A stretch of 64,000 nucleotides of DNA from Phoronis australis (taxonomy: Eukaryota > Phoronida > Phoronidae), in NCBI GenBank assembly GCA_002633005.1, contig NMRA01000012.1, positions 1,542,357-1,606,356 of the forward strand. The letters run 5' to 3'. Below the pieces are notes generated by a model that was given only the letters and a program-made list of their open reading frames with translations, did not search any database and had not been told where the DNA came from. Every line of letters starts with the position of its first letter. The first letter of the stretch is position 1. The position numbers were made by a program, and so were the translations under genes. Shown here one piece after another: positions 12,494-24,860 of this stretch.

Positions 12494-12508
12494 GCGGGGG
12501 GGGGGGAG
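12494..12508. repeat. Poly-G run
   Basis: GGGGCGGGGGGGGGGGA, a short simple repeat able to stall sequencing. No larger G-quadruplex pattern surrounds it. Confidence 0.7.
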
Positions 12509-15500
12509 TTCTTAAGTGCTAATTCCATCTAACTACACAAAACGCTAATTATACGTCAGGTTATTCGACCACATGAGACTCATCCCAAGCAATGCTATAG
12601 CATGATAGAAAATTATGCTCGGGCCCAAATACTGAGTACCTGAGAATATACCCATGACTGCTAGTTACTTATATAATTTGAATTAATTATTTCTAGGCGA
12701 TGATGTGCGAATGCTTACATAGCTAACCTTTAGTCGGGAATAATGTGAAGTGGGAACGCAAGACCAAATTTTTGACTGAAGTCTTGAGTCACTGTCTATG
12801 AAACAGACCCCAATTTTTTAGAGATAATCGGCCTATTTTGTGTCTCATGCTTAGCCATAAGTATGACGAAAGGGTACCTCTCGGCGCTAGACGCTTCTTT
12901 AAGCGACTATGAACCTGTCTTACATCACAAAAATCAACCTTTGATTTAAACAACTTACCGTTATGGAATTGGTAACTTAGTCAAATTGTATGTGACTTCT
13001 GGGTTTAGAAAGAGCTGACAGTTGCTGATTCCTTGAGGCAAGCTTCTACAAGTTGACTTATCACGGCGTGTCATTTTATTCGCCGAGTATAGTCTCGAAT
13101 GAGATCACATTTCATTTTGAGGAATAAACAAGTTGACACCAATGTTATGGCTGTAATGGTCAAAATCAAAAGATTTTTTTGACATAACGCGGGTTTATAG
13201 CAGCTTCCAGTGCATCTTGAGGATGAAAACGACCGACAAAGTCAGAAACGTCGTGCAAGCAATTAAGCATCCTCGGCTCGGCTGTGAATTTAAAGAACCG
13301 CTATCTACGCTTGTCCCTGTTTTCAATCATAAACATATGAAAAATACTTTGAATTAAATGTCACTTGATCTAGCAATAGCCAAAATCTTCCGAAAGCAAA
13401 CCTGAGAAGAGTTCTTGGAAAGTCACCAACTTGAGAAGTGACAGCGTTATCACTGCTTAGCACTCACGTCCATGTCCGGTAACAAAATGTGTTGAGGATG
13501 TTTATTCTACACGATTCTTTGAATCTACTCTTGTACGCAGGCGGTTTAATCAAGAGGGTGAATTGAAGGATCGAAAGTCACATTGCAGACAGCGACATGC
13601 ATTAAGCGTTGTGTCATCCAAGAACAATCGTGGTAAATAGGACATAATTTCTCGGAAGTTTGACTCATTTTACTATCCAGTTCTGTAACTCTTGGAAGTT
13701 GGTATCAAAATGAACACAGTGTTTGAAATACTAAGCCTTTCAAAACTGAGTAAGCAGACGTTCTCACATATGTGAGTGTTACTTTTCTTCTTACCATAAC
13801 TTCAAAATACAATTTAAGTTTAGGGTATCAAGACGAAGAGTTATTTTGAACAAATCTTGTACCATACAAATGGAATGCCTGGTGCTACGAAAGTTGGCTA
13901 CCATTGACAACCTTTCCAATTCTAATACGTTTGTCTTACTGTGGTTAGACTTGCTAATTGGGCTAGCACGCTTTTGATATCTGTAACTCGTTTACTCCTA
14001 AAACGGAAGTGTTCTCAGAACAGAAACTCCAAATCAACAGGAACTCTCATAGTGCGATGTATCTTGCCGACCGAAGTCTTCATCTGGTTGTAGAAAGTTA
14101 TGATACGCCAAGGCTGAATGTTACGCCACTGTGGAATACATTTACTTTGCGTTGAAATTTGGGCTCTTATTAATCGCCAATGTCAAGGTTAGTAATCTGT
14201 GCATTGACAATGAGAATTCATTAACAGTCAAGTGTGTTATAAATAAGTGATGGTCGTGTATCAATTAAACGGGAAACTGTTGACACATTCTAACACCCAA
14301 TATTTTTGAGAGAATGCGTTTAGAAGATTGAATTAATAGCATATATCTATGCTTTAAGGCATGTAATTTAAGCTATTGGCTACTTGTCACTCAAGATCTA
14401 AAATATTCTACCCGTAGGAGTGTTTTTTCCTCTAGAAATTGAATGTTAACAAATAAACTTCGTGTTCTCAATGGAATCTTTACACCTTCTTTCCGTTTAC
14501 TCAAATGATGCCAGTAAGATTTAACGAAATTGTACACGAAATTTCTGACGTAAGATTTAAGTCACATTCATGAAACAGACTCTTCGTAAATTTAGCTTTA
14601 GTTATAAACCTTGTGACACAACCAACCAAAAACCTTCGCTCTTTCCAGACACATGCGCCATCTAGTAGTGGGTGTTCTAAAGACTCTGTAGAATCCGTTC
14701 TGAAAGTGGAAGAAATCTCCCAGGCTTAAAATCAAAACGTTTTCAGTCATGAAATTTTCTTGGTCTTGTTTGAGTGTCCCGTGTGTCTGATTTTATGTCA
14801 TAGTTTCTACTTTTATTTTAATTTCCCTCGCTATTTCTGGGCTTCGTATGGCATAGCTATAATTTTTCAATTCCCGCTGTCTTACACGGTTGTCATGGTT
14901 GAACGATATGATTTAAAGCTGCAACAAACCATGCTCTGAACTCGGAACTCAACTTGAAAATTGGGTAAATTGCACGGTACGTTTTTGAGTACTTTGTACC
15001 GAACTCGAATCATGCGCGCAAGATTGGTTCAGCGTGCTCTGTGGTGTCCGAAGCCTTTGTAACAATGAACATTTCTATGCTGTTTCTGCTCATATGCCAC
15101 CTTTGAAAAACCAGTGCTCGAAATGTTTGGTTTTTATTGTAATTCTATGTAATCATTCGTAATGTTGTATTTTACACCCTTTTCCAGTTTTATCGTTGGT
15201 AACGGCTTTTTAGCATTATTTGATGGGAATAAATAGGTTGGTTTATCTCCACCATGTAACAGTGGCGTGATCACGTTTTTATAACCAATCAGACGTTAAT
15301 ACGTTCTTAAAATTAGAAGATTCTGAAAGGTAACCGACACACAAAATAAGCCACTCAATAAAAGCCTTGCATTTGCCGAGCTACCCCTACCGTTTCGGCG
15401 GCTCCCCAATATTTTAGTCTGTCTATTTCCGGACGCGTTTAGCTCTTTTTGTTTTCATTTTCAACATGATGGCGAGCAATTCTGTTAATAAAATCCTATG

Positions 15501-16122
15501 CTTTGTCGTGTTGCAAAATGGAGACCGTGCTCTGATTTCTACTGCGGTTCCTCACAGACGGGTGACGTCTTGGGTTGAAAAGTGCAACTATCTTCGTTCT
15601 TTCCCAAAACATTCACATATTTTTGTAATACTCTATTAAAACGTGCTTCGTCAAAAAATGACATATCGGTATTGATTTATTACTTCACGATTCCGTGGTA
15701 TAAAGGTAGAAGGTTACGATTGCGTGAATCAACTCATTTTTGGTGAATCGATACACTTAATTTGTGTTTTAGACAATATATGTATGTTGACAGGTATAAC
15801 TTCTCGTTAAAAGCTACAACAAGTCTTCGCCCATTTCAGGTTCTTGTTTTGTTAAAATGTTTCATAGACATGGTTCACTTAAGTAAACACGAATGAATGA
15901 ACGTTTTGAAAAGGTGTTGTCACGGTGCGCTACGATAATGATAAATGTTTTTTATGAACACCTTATGACCTGTCCTAGAACTGGGGGGCTTTTGTGGCCA
16001 GACAGAAATGTTGTGTTACGCTTTCCACTAACCGTTTGGCTGTCCAGCTATTCCAGTAGTGAGCAACATGTAGCAACGACTGTTGAAACACCGCCTTCAG
16101 TCATTGTTATCATCACACCGCA

Positions 16123-16211
16123 TCCAGTGCTGTAGTAGGGCGTAGGCGCACGTACGCGCAGCCATGGCATTTGAACGTAGCGCCTACGCAACGCAAGTTA
16201 CGTCCAGTGCT
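16123..16211. mobile_element. Small hairpin insertion flanked by 9-bp direct repeats
   Basis: TCCAGTGCT occurs at 16123-16131 and again at 16203-16211. The 71 bp between them hold a perfect 10-bp inverted repeat, GCGTAGGCGC at 16140-16149 and GCGCCTACGC at 16180-16189. The arrangement fits a tiny non-autonomous element with its target duplication. Confidence 0.5.
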
Positions 16212-18062
16212 CAAGGTGCCTACTTACCTATAATTTTACCATCACAGCACAGGCGGCATCTAATAGTTTTGGTAAAAATGTACGGTTGAATATAAACATC
16301 GAAAACCGTTCGTTAATTTAAAGTTAGTTTCGGGCACATGTGGTAGTCTTCAAGGGAGACTGTTTCCAAAACTGCTAGTGTCGATCAAACTTTGCTATGT
16401 TTTCTAACGAATAAATTCAATACAATTTTTCAACTGTTATAACTAGTCGGTGTATCGCCGCACTTGTGCAATTAAAATGCATGTGAATTTCACGCATGGT
16501 ATGACCAGAACTTGCATAGCATATAAATCAACATCTATTAAGTCGAGTATCATAAATGCTGGTGATTAAAACCGCAGACAAATTTCTCTGAAAACGTATT
16601 AATTTTGTTTGTGAAATATTTGAAGATTGCCGTGAGCAAGTGTGAAACCATGACACATGCATTAACATTGATTAGAAATACTCGTACGCGATAAGTATAC
16701 TGAAATATTAACATAAAAACATAGTGGTAACAATAAAATTTAGATGACAGTTCAACGCTTCCTTGATTGACAGTGTTTAGATAAGTGTCATAGAAATCCG
16801 TTTTCAATCTTTGTATTAAAAAAATCCCGAGAAATCGAGAGTGGAGATGGGACCGTCAGCAGCGGAGTTTTACGCAGTCTGACCGATCTTTATATACACC
16901 CAGTTGGCGTACACAAGGAAAACCTTCCGCGGATACGCCCAAGGCGTACATTTCAATGGGAAAACTCGCGTGATTGAATTTCAAAACTTTCCCCGGTTTC
17001 ATAGGAAGCGGACACCAAAACCTTTACTAAAGTAAATTTTCAACAATGAACTTCCACTTAAAGGGGACATTCATACATCAGCAGTGCTGCGTATAGACAC
17101 TCTTGGTTTCAACTTGTGCGCCGACAACAGTACAAATACATGCGAGCGAAAATTCGTCACTTTGACTTTTGATCCCAAAATGACATTTTCAGAAAGTTTG
17201 CCCGGTCCTCTGTACGGTAATGTCCGGTATGCCTTTATCGTCAGTTACCGATTCATGACTCCTTTTTTGCAGAAAATGCTAATCTTATAGTCTATGATTT
17301 GAATTTCCGAGAGTTAAGTATGTAACGCGAGATAATCAAAATGATCAGTTGTAAGCATTTTACTTGAATGATGTCAGAATTCTGTGAGCGTGCATGAACC
17401 TAAGGACCATATGTATTATAATATTTTAACACTGTTCTTTGTCCCTCGACGAGCGTTTGCTACACTAGTACATACACCGTAAAATCTCATCAATTAGGAC
17501 ACAATATATGGCCGACAAGTGAAGTTCTATATTAACTCATTTTCCATGAAAGCTGTGTAGCACCAAATTAATGGTTTTCCATGTTCATCGTCTGTACCAT
17601 AACCTGACAATGTCTTAAGAAACTGTGTCCGTCCACCACAATGTTAGAAACCTTTGAAAAGTAAAAAGGACTATTCATTGGTGAGAGTTGACCACACTCC
17701 GTCTAAGCTCGTTCATCTCCGAACCGCAACCAAGCGCTTGATATTGAAAGTGAGCATCGCCAGGAATAAAAATAATATTTCAACAAAGCTTGCCAGCAAG
17801 CAGTAGTAATTCTCAATAGAGGTATTCTATCTGGAGTGAGTTATCAAAATAACAAAACAACAGTTCAGTAGCAGAACGTTGGCCTCTCAAGCAGTGACCT
17901 GGAACAGGATTCGTAATTTACCTGTTGTGCTGTACTTGTAAAAAATCCTGGCACAAGTTAAGTGATTAAGAGATGTTAGGTATGCAATTGATTCACCGTG
18001 TCACGTATCTTATTTCGACATAGACTTTTATCTCCAGCAGGAGCTTTGGTATAATTTAAGAT

Positions 18063-18136
18063 GCACGGCATATTTAATAAACGCACGGTGTATGCAATAA
18101 ATGCAGAGTGTACGCAATCAACGCACAATGCACCTT
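18063..18136. repeat. 20-bp tandem repeat, three and a half diverged units
   Basis: Units of the form GCACGGTGTATGCAATAAAT start at 18063, 18083, 18103 and 18123. Period 20 is strict while the bases have drifted. Confidence 0.7.
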
Positions 18137-20011
18137 AATCGTTTAGCGAGTATGCTCGAGACAAGTTATACAGGCGTAACCTACAAAATGATGGCCACTA
18201 AAGTGATTGGTTGGTGAAGTTGGATTGTTGACGAATTATGGAATGAAATTTACTGTTTCCGTTCCATGATCGAAGATTCCTCGCCGCATGTACATGGCTG
18301 TTTCTATATATTTACGTCACTAGGCCTAGAAATGTGCCGCAGACAGTGTGTCCTTTGTTACCGTGATATGACTTATTACAGAACTACCCAAGTCTGTCAC
18401 ATTGGGTTCACAAACACATCACAGGAAATTACTATTAAAGCAAGCCAAATGCGAATGGTCACTAGTGACTGCTATCAAACATTTATTTACTATTTCCTAA
18501 CATTTTTAATGAGGTATACGAACTGCATTACAATATACCTTCAAATCTTAATAAGATAATTCATGTACGGATATCTAAAACGCTGAGACTCAAACACGTC
18601 CTTATAAAAGAGATAAGAATAACTTTGCTTTGAACATGGATTTATAAAAACAAAACAGTTTAGTTGCTTTTTTTGCTAAATAATACATTAATGTCTGATC
18701 ACTGATAGATGCTCTGACTAGTTCAAAGTTCACTCATTTGAAGCAACATTAAATATTTTGGGAACCTGGCACTTCAAATTAAATATCAATTTCCTAAATT
18801 TGGTCGTGTTTTGCGAACACTGTTCAATTTCCTTAAACATTTAAAGTAACGATGTCCACAAAACACACGTTCATCCCAAGCATGCCAACAGGGAATTTTC
18901 TAAAACTAGAATCGATGCCACTGAAACATTTAAAAGAATATCTAATAACGTCTTAGCCACTCTGCAGAATGATAGTTTCAAAAAGTTTTCCGATCATTCA
19001 TAAAAAACAAATATGAAATAAGTAGAAGTAGTGTTAAGTCAACAAAATGAGGTGGGATCGTCGCTGTACAGAAATTTAGAACTTGTGTTATACGCCAAGA
19101 TAAAAATCCTCACCAGCTTGTCTTTAAAATGCTCCCCGGATATTCATAAAATACTCAAAGTTGAAAACACAGATAAAGAAGGCATGTCTATGTCGAAACG
19201 TCAATACATTACTATTACCTGTATTACATGTTTCAAAATTTTCCAAAATTTGACTTTTAACCGTCGGTTCTCTTTGAATACTTTTGGCATCCATTGTATA
19301 CTTTGCATGACCATGGAACCTAAAGCCCTCACGTTGCTCACGTTCACTTTATTCTAGAACAGGTGCTTCTGAGTTAATAAATGAATTCTAATAAAATCTC
19401 TTTTCATTCCTGTAGTTAATCACCAACAGCGAATAATTATTACAATTGTGATCGTGTAGTTTGAAGTTTTATTTAGTTGAGTAAAATTCAAAGGTGCGGA
19501 GGCCGGAATGTACCTACAGTCGGTGAAAGAGGCGGAAACGCTTTCAGTTTTTAATTATATTGTGAGCATAAAAACATGCGACAACAACTAGATCACTGCC
19601 GGTTCTACGAAGGGCAGTCGCGTAGGAAGATAAATATTAAGTTCGAGCGTGTCTAGCTAGTCAAACATTAACCTTCTTTAGTTCGTTGAATCAGAATATG
19701 ACCGTGACTTGGTGACGTGGTCTGTTGACAGGTCCACGATATCAGTCGTTTAGAAGTTTACTGTTTTCATGAGGACAAACGTCACAAAGCCTAATGTGTA
19801 ACAGAAGTATTGGTAACATGTATTACACACGAGCTACAGAAAATCATATTCATGCTGCAGACGACGAAAAGTACTTTTGAGGAGAACAGTGAATTAAGTG
19901 ACTGGAACAATTGTTCTCGTTATTACGGTCACTCAACACTGGACTTTTATTCATTGTGTTTGGTTAGCTTGTAGTTTGGCCGATACGTATTACGGTCTAG
20001 AGACAATCATA

Positions 20012-20290
20012 TTTCGCATGCGCGCACCCAGTCTAAAAATGGGGGGCTCGAATTTTTGATAATGCAGATCATATACTAAGATTCACGGGGTACTTTCAGT
20101 GCTATGAATTGTGTATTCGCTGAATATTGGTAGTTCCTGCCATTTTAGTGGACTTTTGTCTCGTGTTCTAATTTTTTTCGGAGATTTTTTGATTTTCTGT
20201 GGCGGACCTTTTTGCCCACTTCGCCAAATGGGGGGCTCATTCGAGTCCCCCCCGAACCCCCTCCCTCCTCTTGGATGCGCGCATGTTTCG
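20012..20290. mobile_element. MITE with ATGCGCGCACCC terminal inverted repeats, copy 1
   Basis: The element spans 20017-20285 (269 bp), from CATGCGCGCACCC to GGATGCGCGCATG, and is flanked by a 5-bp direct repeat TTTCG at 20012-20016 and 20286-20290. The interior has GTGGACTTTTGTC, CTTCGCCAAATGGGGGGCTC and a C-rich run, all shared with the copy at 20957-21164. Confidence 0.8.
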
Positions 20291-20956
20291 TCATGAAGAA
20301 AGTTTGAACGACTACCACGTTACACGGAAATAAAAGTTACTGATAACGAGTAATGACAAAACTTTACTGCTGTTGTTTTACAAGTTTCGTACCACAAAAT
20401 TGGTTGTTGACAGTATTGTTAGCGTAGATCATTCAGTTGTTGACTGACGACCTAGGCCTACCTTAATCTTGCGTTTCCTGTCTTGGTTAGCGTGACCAGG
20501 AAAAATGAACCAGTCTGGAGACCCCGAATGTCTAGAATTTGAGAGGAAATTTCCGAGGGAATATAACTGCTTGAAAGCTTACTGTTGAAAGATACACACT
20601 ATTGAGGAAGAGTCAAGTATGAGGATGTCAATGCGAACCTGACACTGTTATTTGCACACAGGTGGTCAAAAAAGTATTTGTGCTAGCCGCACATGGCGCG
20701 CCAATTGCCACCAGCACAATTTTTGCGTGAGCGTGCCGGGCTGTGGCACAGCCAAGCTTACCACTGTACATGGTGCTTCGATGGACGCAGCTCACCATCT
20801 GCTTCATGTGATCAACACATGACATGTTTATAAATTACAAAAATCGCCATATTGAGACTATGCGAAAGCGCATGTCTTGAGAGACAAGAGCAATCGAACG
20901 CGCGCGTGCTGGGCTGCGTTCCTTCGACCCAAGGCATTAGACTTACTTAAAGGAGA

Positions 20957-21164
20957 ATGCGCGCACCCGGGCGGACTAAACAAACAAAAAAAAAAAAAAA
21001 ACGGGAGCACCACTGTGAATTGCGCGTTCGCGCTTATTTACTGGACTTTTGTCCCATTTCCTCGGCCATTTTGTCTCTCAGGGGGGACCTTTTTGCCAAC
21101 TTCGCCAAATGGGGGGGGGGCTCCTTCGAGCCCCACGAGCCCCCCACCCCGGGGTGCGCGCATG
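20957..21164. mobile_element. MITE with ATGCGCGCACCC terminal inverted repeats, copy 2
   Basis: It starts AATGCGCGCACCCGGG and ends CCCCGGGGTGCGCGCATG. It shares ACTGGACTTTTGTC and CTTCGCCAAATGGGGGG with copy 1, and has an internal A-run (20986-21001). The target duplication is not clear at this copy. Confidence 0.75.
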
Positions 21165-21340
21165 TTGAGGCGATAAATCTTCGCATATAGAACGGAAAAA
21201 CCGAATTATGTTTCATAATTCCTGAATTCTGTCTCGTAAATCAACTTTCCAAGTTCCCACCGACAAAACACTTCAAAGGCTGCCACTTTGGCTAAGATGC
21301 GCGAATAAGGACTCGACTTACACCGCTCGCAAAACACTCG

Positions 21341-21430
21341 TGTGACCTTTTATGGTCTTGTGTGACCTTTTATGGTCTTGTGTGACCTTTTATGGTCTTG
21401 TGTGACCTTTTGTAGTCTTGTGTGGCCTTT
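21341..21430. repeat. 20-bp tandem repeat TGTGACCTTTTATGGTCTTG
   Basis: Three exact units begin at 21341, 21361 and 21381. A near-exact one follows at 21401 and a decaying partial at 21421. Confidence 0.9.
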
Positions 21431-24400
21431 CGTCTTGGTGAGATTCTTCGGAGAGCAACTCGGGGGGTCGGTAGCCGCTCGAATCAAAAACTACCTAACG
21501 CAGCGATGGAACTCAGTCGCAGCGGGATCCCGGCGGGAGATGTCGCTGTAAAACCACTATATAGGCCCAGCACACGATACGACAACTACTGCGCACCGAT
21601 AACGTGCGACCGATGCCACGCCGTGTGTGTCATGTTGACGTAAATGCGATTACGATGTTGATTTCAAACTTGTGAATAATTGCAAAAAGCAACGATTTGC
21701 ATAATCTCTCAATAAGTGGCAACTTATAATTTAGGTTAATATTAACGCCGGGGTATAATTTGAGTGCGACATTTTTTCCAGGCACAGGCGTATCTGGACT
21801 TGGCTCCACCGCTATATAGTAACAACTTTTAGCCTAGACATTCACCCGTCGCAAATATCGAACAATTTCTAATGTATCGGGTACGTGAAATATATGTGTT
21901 GTGGAAACTGCCGCGTAGTTTTAAAATAAACAACGAATTTTCCAATTGCCGCTCCGCAGTAGGGGAAAATCCTGTGGCCAACATTCTTAAAGCTATCAAT
22001 GAAACTGTAACCGAAACTGTCATTCTTCTTTGGCCTGTATCCATGGTTATTGTTGGGCTAAGTAATCTTGGAACGTCTATCAGGATATCATTAACTCAAC
22101 GTGATTTCGTGTCCACAAACACTCCTATTCGAGTTAACCCTCGACAATACTTATCGCAGACCGTAATTCTAAGCTTGAACAGAGTCTTGCAATTCTCAAA
22201 GAACTAGAATTCAAAAGAACCTTCGCTGTAATTTGGGCCTAAGGGGAGGTCGCGTTATAAGCGTCTTTGATCCAACTCCACAGGGGCCGGTTTATCTTAC
22301 CTGCAGACGAGTTCCCACAGATGAGAGATTCCAAGCATGCAACGCTAATGTCAGTTAGAAAGCTATGCTAAATTATAGATTACACCTGCGAATCGAGAAA
22401 CACGGTGAGTTTTTACTATCAGTTAGAGTTATTGATGATATATCTATAATTCAGTATACATGACAATGGAAAAATAACAAGTGGAATTGATTCCCAGAAA
22501 TTGATGATTACAAAGTGTGAGGTGCACTGTAACGAGACTCGAAGCAGTGTCGGGAAAGTCGAGTAAATCTGATATATCTCGAGCGGCAGCTTCTTGCTGC
22601 GTCCTTTTCGAGTAACCGTTGACACTGTCGACCAAAGTGTGCACACTTCAAAATTATTAAAATGCAGTATTGAGAATTAAAATAATTATTTTTTGAAATG
22701 GGCAGGCATGAACATCAAATCGTTGGCATGCCGGGCCACAAGGGTTAGAATAGCATCGTTACCGGCCTCCAATGCGCTGTCAGCTTCGTAAATTAAAAAA
22801 TGAAGTCAAGTTTCTGACTAAAATGTTCCTCTTTGGAAAGTCACATTAGTTGAATAGCCTGCTAGGTGTCGTTGCTTTCTTATTTAAAAGAGTTGTGCAT
22901 AATACTCAAAACACCGTTTGTTTATTATTTTGTTATTATTCTGTTCACAGCGAATTATTCTAAGTATCTTATAAGCAATAGAAGACAAAGACAAGTGCAC
23001 AGTTTGTAGGATAACGCTAGTATCAGTGCTGCGCACTTACTATGAACTGACGCCAGTGCAGTACACGGCGCTCGTGTGAGCTAAATGTGTTGCCGTTACT
23101 GAGCGGGCATCAATGTCGAGGTACGAGTTAAAAAGCGATAGCGAAGAGGGGACCAATCGGTGCCCTTGCTTTGAAACCCAGTCCCATCGTTGCATAGTTA
23201 ATCAATCTCATTTTATGACTAAACATGAGGCATAATAGGTCGAAGCCAAACATGAGGCATAATAGGTCGAAGCCGTCTGGTCTCTAAGGTACTTGTCTAG
23301 CTAGGGTACGAATTTATCTTAACTGGTTGCTCTTCAATAGGAATCAAGAGAATGGTTGTTTTAACAACAAAATTTTGCTTACGTTGTTCGCAAGTCATGC
23401 ATCGTGAAATTAACTCTGAGTCGTTCAGTTCTTTTTAATCTTTCATCCCGTTAAAAGTAAATCTGAAAACAAAACGTTTGTTGTCATGGATACATTTTCA
23501 AGTTTAAGGGCACGACATCTTTACATACTTACTCCTCACGTATTAGGGTTCCGAAGCGCAATTTTTGCTTTAGGGTCTTTTGACAAAGAACATATTCTAC
23601 TGCAAAGAACTTTTGACTTTGCATAAGTAATATGTGAAACGTATGGAGTTTTAGTGAAGTTTTGGTTCTCAGCAACTAATACCACAGACTTCCATAAGAA
23701 GTTCATGCACGTGCGTACCAGGCCATCGACTTGTCCATTCCAGAAGCCGAATATTACAATGCCTCAGCACCACAACAAGGTGCGAAGATCTTATTGAATA
23801 AGAAAGGTCTCCGACCGCATGACATCAGCCGAGTGGCTATTTATCTCCATGAAGAGAGTTCTTCAGAGAGTTAACAACCATTTAACATAGGTACGCTATA
23901 CATCATTCAGCTGACTGGTAGTGCAGGGTACAGCTGCGACAATAGAACGAGTCATGATATTGATGGCTGCTCACCCATCCGTAACTATGGGAGCTCTCAT
24001 GAAATGAATTCCAGCAAGGGGTCACACTGCCTACCTTATTCGTAAGCTATTCAGTCATGTGTGAACGGCGACCTAGCATAGTCCGGCAGTCTTTCTTAAC
24101 TTACAATAAAGATCTCAGACAATAATCCTTTGTGAACGACTTCGAATAAAATTGGAACTAATATACACGTTAGTCCATTGATCCCGTGTCAACTCTGATG
24201 GTTCGTTGACTGCGGGCATCTTTTGTTCGCGGCCATGTGAGCTAACGACTGACGACGAGTTCTTCTGAAGTCGTCGATGTTTGCTTGACAAAAGCTGTGG
24301 GTACTCTTTCAAAATCTAGTCCCCCGAAACCAGTGACCCAGTGAAATGAAGTTTTCAAATAACTTTGACAGACGGCTTTACTGAATAATCAAGTATTGGT

Positions 24401-24775
24401 TTAATATTTTAAGTCGCCTGTAGTATCAGGTATTTACTCGAGTGTCTTGAAAACATTTCTTCATGCACAGAAACAACATTTTGGCTTTGATGTTAGTTAA
24501 CAACACAACGTCTCTATCCGTTATTTCTAGTGTCGAAGAAACAGTCTCCAATGACGTCAAATGTACTTTTAGTATTTGAAAATTCTTAAAATGGCGAAAA
24601 ATAAAACATTTGGATACAAAGCCAATCGATTAATTGTCCTAAAGAAATGTAACATAACCTGCCCAGAGGTCGAATTTCGAAGAAATAATTTTTGTGCCTG
24701 CGTGAACTCAAATGCCCGGCTGTGCTGCGACTAAACTCGTAGATGAATCAATGGAAACAGATACACAATTCATAC
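21431..24775. other. Non-coding DNA, no gene recognised
   Basis: Acceptor and donor signals near 22300 and 22405 bracket sequence closed in all frames, so a non-coding exon is possible but unsupported. The only clear structure is the 27-bp duplication at 23221. Confidence 0.45.
23221..23274. repeat. Exact 27-bp tandem duplication
   Basis: The unit AAACATGAGGCATAATAGG plus TCGAAGCC occurs at 23221-23247 and 23248-23274 without a mismatch, which points to a recent slippage event. Confidence 0.9.
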
Positions 24776-24860
24776 CTTCGAGACTGTTAAGACGCCAGAT
24801 ACTTTGGAATACACGGCTGTCAATGGCTGCTGTACAGGGGTCATGAGGCTTCCCTTCACA
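24776..24860 (-). CDS. Candidate 85-nt exon of an unrecognised gene
   Basis: On the minus strand a good acceptor (GCATTGTTTCAG) leads into an open segment that ends in the donor GAAG/GTATGA. The frame reads CEGKPHDPCTAAIDSR and then VFQSIWRLNSLE, with two cysteines and no stop; the exon leaves phase 1. Neither family nor neighbouring exons could be assigned. Chance is possible at this length. Confidence 0.25.

Larger units (their letters stand above)
11657..20016. other. Gene-poor non-coding DNA
   Basis: I found no convincing exon or RNA gene. Listed separately are the G-run near 12495, the 16.1-kb hairpin and the 18.06-kb tandem repeat. A dispersed block resembling CTGACTTAAGTC plus TCATGAAACAGAC occurs near 12764-12815 and 14538-14585, and again near 48733-48782. 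Confidence 0.5.

Noticed and set aside
21341-21430. Short regular repeats, considered as a CRISPR array
   Set aside because: They are head-to-tail 20-bp units without spacers, in an animal genome.
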